Source of the DNA: Owenia fusiformis
Taxonomy: Eukaryota > Annelida > Polychaeta > Sabellida > Oweniidae
Length of the DNA: 64,000 bases
Direction of reading: 5' to 3'
Assembly (NCBI GenBank): GCA_903813345.2
Contig: CAIIXF020000006.1
Span: forward strand, 24,621,936-24,685,935
The notes below the pieces were generated by a model. It did no database searches, was not told the origin of the DNA, and worked only from the letters and a program-made list of their open reading frames with translations. Both the position numbers and the translations under genes were made by a program. Positions 12,303-24,300 of this stretch are shown piece after piece (the stretch's first letter is position 1; every line of letters begins with the position of its first letter).

Positions 12303-14445
12303 ATGGAACTCTGCCACATGTTCACAATAATTTTCACAGGTGAGTGCTCTTACATTCTCTCTCACATATTGCTAACTATCTTAACAGATCCCAAATCGAC
12401 AACAGATTTCATACCACTGCACCGATCAGTTACTGTTGACTTATGAATCGGTTGTTCATTTTTGAGATTTTCGTTTTCAGTGTATCAAAGGATAGCTTCC
12501 TGCTGTTTATAAAAATTCTTGCTAGCCTAGTAGTCTACTGTCCTGGGGTTGCAATAATAAACATTGATAGTGGAGAGAGATACTGTTTCATTGGGATTGG
12601 AATCCTGGAGTACCTCGGTTGAGATAAGTGAAACCTCAAAATTGTCAGTACAAAATAGACACACTCCTTTATAATTCCAATTCTACATGTCAAATGTATG
12701 CATGCTATAAAGCATTATGGGTCTTAGCTGGAACGACACACAAATGCTTCCCTCTCGTCATCTTTTAATTGTGATCAAATATTGACACTCCTCTGGATGA
12801 AATTGATAAATCCGCATTTATAAAATATTAGTCATTGACTACTGAAGTGTTGATGAAAAAGCTCTTATAAGATCAAATGTCTTAGATAAATCAGGCCTTA
12901 CCTATCTAAAACCTTAAATTGATATATTTTGGGGGATAATGTTTTATAATATAGCATTTTCTTTCGTATAATATATCCCTAATAATATATTATACATTAA
13001 CACCATGCTTAACTAACCCAACCATATAATTCAAGTTGTTATTAGTATTAAATCAGAAGCCAAAATCAACATTTGCCAAATCAAAACTTTTTCGTCAGCA
13101 TGTGTTTGAATGTGATAATAAACCATTTGGTATTATAATCGAGCGATATAGATATATATCATTTGTTCCTCAACAACATGTACACAAGGACACTCAGAAC
13201 AATCAGTTAGATTTAGTGTATTTACTTCATATTATGGTTGATCATGTGAACAGTCACTCTGACTAACATAAAACAAATAGTAACTATATATAAGTAGATA
13301 CTTGAAAGCGGTTCACTTGTCAACCCGACGTTCGACATTTTATTGTAGATTGACCGCAAGATTGGCGGATTCAAGTACACATACAAAATCTATATCACTC
13401 TTAATACTGAATACCAAAGTCTAATTTATATAGAACCTTATATTTATTAATTTCTTATTCCATTGTCACGTTGACATCTTTAAAGAGGGTTGCATTGGAC
13501 GAAACTGGTTATCATTTTTGAGTGTAAATAATTTCAAGTGTTGTTTGTCAAGTGATATATGAAATTAATCTTGTTATAATTTATTTTTATAAAACAAAAA
13601 TACACATTCATTGAACATTTTAATTTTATCCTTATTATGTAGGCCGAAAAAATGCAGACTACTTCTGAGAAGAAAATAAATTGAAAACGTTTACATGTAC
13701 AATTACTAATGCATACATGCGTCAGTTTTAACTTTTCAATTAATAATTTTAGAAATTTGTTTTTGTCTTATTTTCAGGTCTTATTTTCAATTTCGTTCAT
13801 GGTTTCGGTAAAAGGAACCTGAACCGCGAGACTGTAATAATTGACCTACAAACCGGTCTTGTTGAGGGCTATAGTAAGTACATCGACTTCATTGCTCCAC
13901 CGACCATTTCCTGGTCACGTAATTGTGATTCTCAAGCAGTCGTGCGTATCGATCTCTCTGGGCCTTTCAAATCCGCGAAGTTCCATTTAAACTATGGCGA
14001 CAGACCCCGGATGTGGACACTGGATATTAGCGATTCGCCAACGGGGGATGGCCATGGAGGGGATAATGGAACAACAAGCAACATGGCGGAAATGCAGATC
14101 TTTAATAAGCAGATGCGTCTCTATGGCAACAGCTTAGAAGGATACTTTGATGCGACTATTAATGGCGGACTCCTCATAAAAGTCGTAGATGATTTCATCA
14201 AAAGGGGTACAAAAGTAGTAATAGATGTAAGCGACGAGAAAGTTGAATGGCAGCAAAATGACACCAAGGATTTTGTGGATTCTAAATTTTTATTTACCCT
14301 GGACGGGCAAGAGACACTATATGGGAAGACCGACTATAACCTCTATGCAGGTTTCAACCGTGTAGTCGCAGGGACATACAGGAGCGGAAGCGGACTCTGT
14401 AAAGTTGCCATCACACTACATGAAGATCCTGCAGCAGGTTCGTAG
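12303..14445 (+). CDS. Secreted 234-residue protein of unrecognised family (2 exons)
   Basis: Exon 1 is 12303-12339: an ATG, 12 codons and one base, followed by a GTGAGT donor. Exon 2 is 13778-14445, after a TTTTCAG acceptor. The phase-1 junction joins the two in one frame of 234 codons plus a TAG stop. The joined N-terminus (MELCHMFTIIF then GLIFNFVHG) is a typical signal peptide; cleavage is likely near residue 21. The mature part is probably beta-rich, with VIIDLQTGLVEGYSKYIDF, VVRIDLSGPF, MWTLDISDSPTGDGHGGDNG, YFDATINGGLL and a C-terminal FNRVVAGTYRSGSGLCK. It has two cysteines, suggesting one disulfide, and an NGT glycosylation sequon. I do not recognise the family and give no function. 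The exon structure is well supported. Confidence 0.75.
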
Positions 14446-15480
14446 CAATAACTGCCCAAATCAACATCGATTAATTCTGTATTGTTCAATGTTGCCCCGA
14501 CACAAAACACTTTAGCAACTCGTTGACACTCTTGTTTCTCAGCCTAGCTCCATCGACGGGTTTCAGCCTAGCTTCATCATTGGGTTTAATCTTAGCTCAA
14601 TTTTTGGGTTGCATTCTTCTAGCTTCATCAATGGGTTTTACTTTAGCTCCATCGGTGGGTTTCAGCCTTGCCACACCAACGGGATGAATGATCCTTCTTC
14701 TATTACTTCAGCTATCACTCAGGTGAAATCTAGCTTCACCAAATGCATAACTCATTTTACCGTCAAATAATTGCTTCTTGTACCCTGTCAATCAAATTAA
14801 TTATCAATCAACTCAATTGTTTTACTCCTGCTTCCTCATATCAATGAGTTATAAGCTAAGCTACATTCTATTTTCGCAAATGGGCTACTTTGATTATTCG
14901 GTCGCAAATAACGACTGGAAATAATTATGTTCAACCCATTTCTTCTGAAAAGCAGTCAATTCAATAGAATTGCTAATTGCAAAAATAAGTTTGATCGGTT
15001 TGTGATGAAGTTTGTCAGCGTCAGCTGTGAAAATGACTTGTTTATTCCCATGCAGATCATATATCAATACCCCATAACCTATGCCCCCTCTCCTACTGTA
15101 CACTAGTGCCTATATCGACTCGATCGAGTCAATCATTTATACCATGCATCTAAAACTTAAAAACAAAACTGTTTTTGAAATTTTAATGAATCAATAAAAT
15201 GGAGTATCGATTTTAATTTCCTCCTTGAATCGTACGTCTAGTGTTTGATTATTTGGTCATTATTTACCTTGATTGTTTACTTAATTTAAATCACACCTAA
15301 AAATGTACATCTTTGGATGATGTCTTATGGTTTAGTGTTTCCTTTATGATACCCCCATCTCCTGTGTCAAAATGATCGTGAATTACAGAGTAATAACAAC
15401 AACTTATTATGCAATTAGAAAGAAATAGATGGTGCCGTTTGAAGATAACTATGATAACGCTAGCATTATGAAGATGCTGC
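14446..15480. other. 3' flank with degenerate AGCTTCATC repeats
   Basis: Just after the stop, at about 14540-14680, four to five degenerate units of about 35 bp read AGCCTAGCTTCATC followed by GGGTTT. The rest is AT-rich, with no supported gene. Confidence 0.5.
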
Positions 15481-15800
15481 ATCTATAAATACCTAATAGC
15501 ATCTTTAAGGTAGTCCACGTGCGATTATTTTTAATATGAACTGATGATACATCTATATGTAAATACCTAATAGCATCTTTAAGGTAGTCCATGTGTAATT
15601 ACTTTTAATATGAGGTGATGATACATCTATAAATACCACATTTAATGGAAGTTCCTATACAAGGGGTTTTCAGGTAAAATTATGATGCATCGATAAATAC
15701 CTTATAGCATCTTTTAAGGTAGTCAATAAGTATCCCGAATACACAATGAATTCAAATGTAAGAACATGCTGTATCTATAGATACCTTACATCGTCTTTAT
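15481..15800. repeat. Tandem repeat, unit about 80 bp
   Basis: About four diverged units contain the core ACATCTATAAATACC, then TAGCATCTTTAAGGTAGTC. No coding potential. Confidence 0.7.
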
Positions 15801-15896
15801 TCCTTGTCAGTCGAACATATCAGACTATAAAATTGCCGAGTCTATCAAACAAGCGAAAACAGCCTATTGAAAAGTGTAGTCTTTGTATTATTATTC

Positions 15897-16172
15897 ACCT
15901 CGCCTAGTATTTTTTTCCTCGGATAGGTATTCTGGCATATCCACCTCATGGTCATTCAGTATTTATTTTATTATGCATCTCCCTTGATTAATATCATATT
16001 CCTACCATTAATTTACTGTAGATAAATAAAAGATGGTGTTAAATTGTCAAGAAATACTTGATTTTAAAGAGTCGGTCTACTAAAACAGAAGCCGGGTAGT
16101 ATTTTTTTCGAGGATAGGTATTCTGGCCATATCCAGCTCCTGATCATCCAGTATTTGTTTTATTATGCACCT
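15897..16172. repeat. Direct duplication of about 85 bp
   Basis: Two copies (about 15897-15985 and 16086-16172) share the words TAGTATTTTTTTC, GGATAGGTATTCTGGC and TTTATTATGCA. They are separated by about 100 bp. Confidence 0.7.
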
Positions 16173-16930
16173 CCCAATCAAAGTTACCTCATTTACAGGC
16201 TTAAACTGTCGTTTAGTTGACATTATTTTGACATTTGTTTATTTTTTCTTTCAAAACTCAGACGACTTCCGGCCAGTTTATTCGCTACACTGGACGAAAA
16301 TATTTGCCCCGGGAATTTAATTTTTATTTATTCGAGACGTTCTTGCAGAATTATATGTAACTTTTGAATGATAAGGGTAATTGTGATTGATTAAGTGCAT
16401 TTTTTCTTCTTTTTTCCGCCAGTTTCAGATGTAAGCTTTAAGTAGTACTCCAGTTATTAAGAAATAAAACTCTGAAGTGGGAATGTTGCAAAAACATTGA
16501 AAAATATATCCGACCCTTTTTCTCGAAAGGGTCAGATATTAAAAAAATATCCGGTATTTTTCAGAAAAGAGCAGAGTATTGCCAAATTACAAGCAACTAA
16601 GAACCAATCAGATTTGAGTATTTTAATGAGGTGCATAATAATAGTAGATATTATAATGACAGGTGAGATGTTCCTAAATCTGAGTCTATTTGTAGCAATT
16701 TGTTCTGATAAAGGGTGAAGCATCACTGACAGGAAACATGCGTCACGTCAAAAATAACGTTTTTCCAGAAATACAAGAATTTACATTGGCACAATGATGA
16801 AAAGTATTGACTGAGGCGTGAATCGTGTTTCTCTCATTGGTCGATCTCTGAAAGTACTAGGTATCATGATTTTAACCCACGCGTTATTTGCATCAACCTA
16901 GGCCTAACTTTGTTCATCAACGAAATCCGC
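16173..16930. other. Non-coding stretch, nothing supported
   Basis: Only short chance open frames are present. Confidence 0.4.
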
Positions 16931-16959
16931 TGTTACCCTATAGGAAAATGACTGCTATG

Positions 16960-17345
16960 GTACATGTGCATGGCCTCGAGAACAACATTGTCATTTGGCG
17001 CATCTTTAGACATGGCCTCGACCACAAACCATATGTTGTTCGTGCATGGCCTCGACAACAACACATCATTGTGGTGCATTTGCTTGGTCTCGACCAAACT
17101 CGGCCACAGAATAAATCATATGGACCAAGTGCATGTCCACATCATTAACTATATGGTGCATGTGCATGGCCTCGACTACAAGATAAACCATATGGTGCAA
17201 GTGCAAGATCTCGGCCACAGCATAAATCATACGGTGCGTGTGTGCATGGCCACATCATTAACAATATGGTGCATGGACATGGCCTCGACTACGACATACA
17301 CCATGTGGTGCAAATTGCATAGACTCGACCACAGGACAAACCACA
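16960..17345. repeat. Degenerate minisatellite, unit about 35-40 bp
   Basis: Repeated words CATGGCCTCGACTACAA and AAACCATATGGTGCATGTG recur about ten times with variation. The open frames across it are products of the repetition. Confidence 0.8.
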
Positions 17346-18269
17346 ATTCTTAGATTACTTTTCCACATGATGAAGTAGTGAAAATTTACTACGAAACACC
17401 AAAAACAGTAAACTTCCCATTGTGAGGTAAATAAAAGATAAAAAGACAAGACTGGAGCTTTATTAGATAAGATGCGTTTCTGTTTTGATGCAGTGGTCTA
17501 CAAAACCCGGGTCACCTTGATCCCCGGCCGTGAACTCTGCGAAACCCCCTGGAAATTCTCCATGAAATTAATTAAATAATGACGTAATCTTAATTGGTCT
17601 GGTCGAACGGGTATTTATAGTACAAAAGTCTGGATTTTCTCTGAAATTACTCAGTAAAGCACCGTATATATCTAATTGGTTGAGTTTGGAGGATAATTCA
17701 AGGGAAATAATGCCCCGGCATTTTCTACTGGAGACGATTCAATTTCTTTTCTCACATGAATCCCGAATCTTGATAACAACCCACAATGATGTATTACGTC
17801 TTCAGATTCTGAACTGCGCCAGGAAAACGTTGCAGCAAGCTGTTAAAGTTTGGTTTTAATCATCGGAATCGCATAGTCGTACTGTTTTTAACTCAGCGGT
17901 GCTTTACATTCGACCCAATCAATTTGAAACGTTTTTACTTTTTGCATCTCAAACTTTGGATGTGTCCGGATCGCCATCTGTGGATATAAGCAACAGACAC
18001 GGATATTTCCCCGACGTTTTAGGAATAAAATATGACAAGGCGGGGATATACCGTACTCTGAAGTGAATTCACAAATTATAGCAATGATAGGTAGTGGAAA
18101 GAAAATTGATGGATTAGCCCAATTCCACAGACCTATTCGACAGGTAAATTGGTAAAACGGTATGCAACTCCACTTCAAATGCTGGCTTATGACTTTTATT
18201 CTAAAAACGTAAATTCTCCCAGACTGAGTTCTGTAGAATGAGGGTTGAAGTTAGGAATCGACGAACACC
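17346..18269. other. 5' flank of SCUBE
   Basis: No exon is supported. This should contain the SCUBE promoter and 5' untranslated region. No clear TATA box stands out next to the start codon. Confidence 0.35.
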
Positions 18270-18360
18270 ATGAGGTGCCAGCAAGCGGCGGTGCTAGTTT
18301 ATATATGGCTGTTTGGTATAGCTAGCACAAACGATTCGAGGAGGATGCGATCTAGAGAGG
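18270..18360 (+). CDS. SCUBE: SCUBE exon 1: signal peptide
   Basis: The ATG at 18270 follows AACACC, a fair start context. The frame encodes [19 protein letters not shown], a clear signal peptide, then a short basic stretch. It ends with GAG-G at a GTGAGT donor, giving phase 1. That matches the phase-1 acceptor of the first EGF exon, 6 kb downstream. The link is by phase and domain logic; a transcript would settle it. Confidence 0.75.
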
Positions 18361-21300
18361 GTGAGTTGATACGATATGGGGAGTGATAGTTTAGATTTTG
18401 TAACTGGGACTGGGAGGTTTCAATCAACACCTCGAGCTCATCGTCAAGTTTTATAGCCTATCTAAATCTGTAGACTACTTTACTTATAGGTGCACTTCCC
18501 ATCCATATGTAGTTCGTTCTTCAGGGTTGTACATCAATGTCGAGAGTTTCACATCAATGGCCGAGGGTGAACATCCCGAATCGGTTGAACCATTGGTAAA
18601 AAGGATGGGTTGGGATAAAACCAATACACAAGTCAAAGTCGTGAAACGATTATATCTTTCAAAAATTGCCGTCGAAAATGTTGTGTTTTTGTAAATAAAT
18701 TATGGTCTAGAGAACACTTCCCAAGACTCAATTCAATAACTTTCTTATTTTCTACTTTAATGGAATCTCGGTTATTATTTGACTGTTGACTATTTTGTCT
18801 GCTTCCAATTAGGCCAGTCTGTCTGTATTAATGGTTCTACGGTCTTGATCGGGTCGATATCCAAGGTCCTATGCTATACATGTATTATGTCTGGAAGCCT
18901 CCAGACTCATTCCATTAATCTCAATTAATTAATAAAGGCCAATGAGAACTGATAATTACGGACAAATATAGCGTGGTTCTGTTTGCCAACTTATCAGCTG
19001 AAGCATGTCTGATAGTTGAATATACACGATATTACTTCACTTTTATTTTTGTTCGTAATAACGTCTAGATCACAATATTTGAATCATCTTAGAAACGTCA
19101 GTTTATTTGCTTGCACTGGGAGAAAATCGGGAAATTATTATGAATTATTGCAGGACTTGGAGAGCTGAGGCATGACTGACTCATAGCTTAACAGTCAAAG
19201 TCTGTTTGCAGTCAGATAAAAAATGGAGAATATTTAAGAATTATTGAAGTGTTATTGCGTGTACTTGATTCATAAAGTATTCTTGATTCATTAGTGTTCT
19301 TGATTCATGAAGTATTCTTGATTCATGAAGTATTCTTGATTCATAAAGTATTTTTGATTCATAAAGTATTCTTGATTCATTAGTGTTCTTGATTCATGAA
19401 GAATTCTTGATTCATGAAGTAATCTTGATTCATTGGTATTTTTGATTCATAAAGTGTTCTTGATTCATAATGTATTCTTGATTCATGCAGTATCTTTGAT
19501 TCATAAAATGTTCTTGATTCATAATGTATTCTTGATTCATGCAGTATTTTTGATTCATAAAATGTTCTTGATTCATAAAGTATTCTTGATTCATAAAGTA
19601 TTTTTGATTCATTAAGTGTTCTTGATTCATAACGTATTCTTGATTCATAAAGTATTTTACCCTGCGTGCAGAATCTAGTTAAACTAGGCGAAGCTCTCTT
19701 ATAAGAAGTGAAGTCAAACGAATGCAAAGGGTAAAAGTATTTTTTGATTCATGAAATGTTCTTGATTCATATCGTAAAGTATTCTTGATTCATTTGTGTT
19801 CTTAATTCATAAAGTATTCTTACTTCATAAAGAATTCTTGATTTATAAATTATTCTTGATACATGTAGTATTTAATTCTTGATTGATAAGTATTTTTGAT
19901 AGGTATTTTTGATCCATAAAGTATTCTTGACCATTCATAGAATATTCTTGATCATTCATAAAGTATTCTTGATTCATAAAGTAGTCTTGATTCATTAAGT
20001 ATCCTTGATACATAAAGTATTCTTGATTCATTAGTATTTTTGATCCATAAAGTAATCTTGATCATTCATAAAGTATTCTTGATTCATAAAGTATCATTGA
20101 TGCATAACGTTTGTGAAACAAATTAATTGATACAATAGATGTCGGCGAGTCACCAGAAGATGAGTAAACGATTATCATAATTTTATGATAAATTTTTGAA
20201 TGGACAGTTGTAGTGTTTAAATACACATAAAGACATGGTCATGAAGACTTCGCAATATTATATTGAACTATTATGATATTTATAAAAACGTACGATGTAA
20301 AAAAAACTTTTAGAAAGCACGCATCACTAGGAAGAGACATAGTTGGAACGATCTGAACTCTATTTATTCGAACCCAAGATTATTCTACTGATTCTCCCTT
20401 TAAACCTAATCCATTTTTAAACGCTTCCAGATTTGCTCAGAGTTTTAGACTAATATTTATCTGTGTAAAAACATCTCGGAACAACGTGATCTTGGTTTCT
20501 AACCGATAGAAAATAGACGTAGTGTGAATCTAAGAGCAGATTAGTGGGAAGAATCAATGGGCTAGGAAAGACCTGAGGTTTGTGATTAGACTGGGCCAGT
20601 AGCCAATCCTCAACGTGTTATTGGTTCTTTTATCTTATGCTACATAATACTACCAGCCTAAGGCTTGTTTATAAATCAAACTGAATATATAGACAAACCT
20701 TTTCTTGTAAAGAGATATGGGGATAGGAAGGGAAATCCAGCATATCCTTCCCTCACATAAGCCTTCTATGGTTGAATAAATGGAATTTCTCTTCGTGAAT
20801 ATAAAACTGATCGAAAAAGGGTGAAGAAATTGATAGACTGGATCAGGGATAAATCGGTAAGGCAAACTTTCAAACAATACGGAATTAATCGTTTATAACA
20901 CCATATGTACACCCAAAAATACAAAAATGCAAATGCAAAATTATACATGGCAAATCAAGCAAATATATCAACGACATTGCATTGAACAAAGACATATACA
21001 TAAATCATGATAAGAAACAGTATAAAGGGTACTTTTGATAAGGCTGATGACCAATGACTGAGATTTCGTTGTCAATGACACTCCATTTAGAAATATCAGA
21101 TTTCCAAGTGGACTCTAAACGAGCAAAATCTTTCTATGATCCGTACTTGTGGAGTTAGACAGATCTATTAATATTCTTCACAGCTTGCTATCTGTTTTAC
21201 ACTTTGAACCTTCAAAAAATAAAAAATGGAATAATAATCGCTTCAACTTAGATATCTGTTTTGGTAAGATAAGTTCTAACCTTTCAAATCATTAATATTT

Positions 21301-24300
21301 TCACCACATGGTGTAAGATCGTGGAGTGTTGTATTCCCTAATTCTGTATTTCTCGGAGCTGCTTTTAAAGCCATTGCATATACCCAGGACAATTCTGGAG
21401 AGCCATTTGGGAAAGACAAAGGGGACGTGGCTATCGAGATGGCTCGGGACAATTCTTCAGGAAAATGAATGGAGAGGTTACGCCATTCTGATACTCATAG
21501 CATCTTTCTGTTTCACCTGAAACATCTCAGGGCTGAGAAAAAATGAGATGTCATGCTTTATTCCGATGGGGTTACCCCCAAGCTGAGACATCTTTCTGGA
21601 CTTTGGACAACACTTGGAGAAACATGTAGGGAACTTCGTTTCATTTGACAGCTCAGAGGGCTTTAATTCTCCTTGACAGAGCTTCAGAGTAGACTTACTT
21701 CAAGACTACCCTATCCACTAGTTTGATTTTGCTGTCTTTACAAGTGAACTTTCACATTGTAAACTAGGGCCTCGGGGTACCATATTGCTTTGTCAATTAT
21801 TGCAAGTTATTTCTTTAATGGCTTTTTTAATCTTTGACTTCAAATGTGGTCATCACACCTTGAAGTTGGAGCAACTAAAACTTTGTGAATCAAGATGATG
21901 GATTTGCGTGAACAGAACGAGCCGGCTACATAACTGAAAGTCGCACAGTATAATGTGTACCCTGCGTGCAGAGTCTAGTTTAACTACACTCTGCCTAGTA
22001 GAGACCATATTACAGTTTAGTAGCCCCGCTCCCACGACGGGTACCGGTGACAGTTTGAGTAATAAATCACCTTTGACCTACGCGCTGACCTTTCTTCCAC
22101 CAATCTGCGAGCTTGAAGAAACATACGCCAATACCCTGCGTGCAGAGTCTAGTTAAACTACACTCTGCCTAGTAGAGACCATATAACAGTTTAGTAGTCC
22201 CGGCCCCACGACGGGTACCGGTGACTGTTTGGGTAATAAATCACTTTTGACCTACGCGCTGACCTTTCTTCCACCAATCAGCGAGCTTGAAGAAACATAC
22301 GCCAAATGCGTTCTAATTAAATATGCGCGTGCCATTGGTCAATTCCGGGCTCAACGATGACGTCAGAAGGAATGACCATATATAGAACGTCGGTCAAATT
22401 TGGCCGACGAACACTGATTGGCGCGGTGAGTTCACAGGTTTATTTTAGTTTGAAAGAGTGAAGACGAAGCTCTCTTTTAAGAAGTGAAGTCAAACGAATG
22501 CAAAGGGTAATACGCCAAATGCGTTCTAATTAAATATGCGCTTGTCATTGGTCAATTGCGGGCTCAACGATGACGTCAGAAGGAATGGCCATATATAGAA
22601 CGTCGGTCAAATTTGGCCGACGAACACTGATTGGCGCGGTGAGTTCACAGGTTTATTTTAGTTTGAAAGAGTGAAGACGAAGCTCTCTTTTAAGAAGTGA
22701 AGTCAAACGAATCCAAAGGGTATATAATGTGTGAACTCGCAAGGTTAAGTAGCCGCCTAATGTTTCCAATAAAGATGCAATAAAAATGAAATAATCACCA
22801 AAACAGGAATCTGATAATTGACTAAGATATCAAACAGCATACTTGTACCCTGTGCAAGAGTTTGATTTCCTCTCAGAAAGAGAACCTCGTCCGTGTGCGC
22901 TCTTTGAGAAATAATCCTTTGCAGATCTCATTCTGATTTACCTGAGTCTCTCTTGTATTCAAAACCAGAGGGATAGTAGAGACTTTGGATCCAACAATGC
23001 GTTAATTTAAAATACCACAATTCTTGTGGAAAAAATATTCAGCATCAAATGATCAGTATCAAAATGGAAAATTCATATGAAATTATTTTACGTAACATTT
23101 ATGGTTGGCGAACCTACCCAATGAACAGCAGTAACATGGGTAAGGCCAGTGAAGACAAGCGTATTTTTTACCACCTTTAAGACCCAATCACTGCCTATCT
23201 TACAGATATGGTTGTTTTCCATCTATTTTTAGAAAGCAGAGTACCGGGTGAATCTGCCCGATAATCAATTTACTATAAACGTACACAGCACTTGGAAAAT
23301 TGACTGACATGTCGATTGAGTATTGTTGTCTTCTGTTTGTTCTCATTTGTTTTTAAAGATATAATAGATAAATGACAACACTTGATAACTCTCATGGAAC
23401 TGTGATCAATGACAAAGACAATTATTTTATCGAATATTCCTTATTATCAATAGCTGCCAATGCAGTCAAGTCTCGATACAAAAATGATGGGGACGAACAA
23501 ACGATTGATTTTCGATTAAAAGTGACATTCATATCCCATAAATCACATCCATGGGTAAGGCCAAAACAACTGATTATAGAGTTCAACTTTTACAACACGT
23601 TTGTATTACCGTCAGAACGCATGTACGTTTTTTAAACAGGTATTGTATATATTCACCATTCATATCGTTTGAGTTGGGACATATAGTTTACCATTTTGGC
23701 TCACGACTGTCATATCAAACACGAAACATGGAATCGCCCTCGAATTTCAAATGAAGCAATCAGAGTCTATACGTGTCAAATCTGGTAAATTAAAGTATTT
23801 AATAAATTCAATTCTCAATAACATGACTCGCCACATACCAATCCCCTATAATAATGGTAATTTAGATGAAATCCAAAATTTCCCCTTGCATTATTTGATT
23901 AATTTGGGGATTTTGCCCAAAACAGAGTGAAACTAAAACCTAATGAATTTGTAACAACTACATGGGGTAAAATAAACATATAATTTTAGTAAAAATAAAC
24001 GAGTTTGATTATAGTATGATCAACAACAAACATGGTAAATATGAGTTTCAACTATTCAATTTACATACCAAAGTGAATCTGACATGACATGCTACGTTAT
24101 TTGACGTATTCCGTTGTTGCCATGGCTTCAGCACTAAGAGCATTTGATATAACAAATCAATTTAGGAATCTCTCTCGTTTCTATCATGTGTGTTTGTTTG
24201 TTTGTTTGTTTTTCATTGTTTTAAAATGAAAACTCCCGTGTAGCTCGTATAGATAGACCCGGGGGTCTTGAGGCAAGACTAATATAGAGAGAAATAAATG

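Noticed and set aside
16960-17353. Overlapping open frames rich in MASTT and HGLD words
   Set aside because: They are translation products of the CATGGCCTCGAC minisatellite in two frames.
17888-18178. 96-residue minus-strand frame just upstream of SCUBE
   Set aside because: No domain, splice partner or signal; composition is like translated intergenic sequence.
19380-19727. Open frames of MNQEYF type in the 19-20 kb minisatellite
   Set aside because: They arise from tandem units whose length keeps a frame open on both strands; the array is clearly non-coding and carries a transposon insertion.
23372-23754. Open frames in SCUBE intron 1
   Set aside because: No recognisable domain and no splice links in phase with SCUBE.
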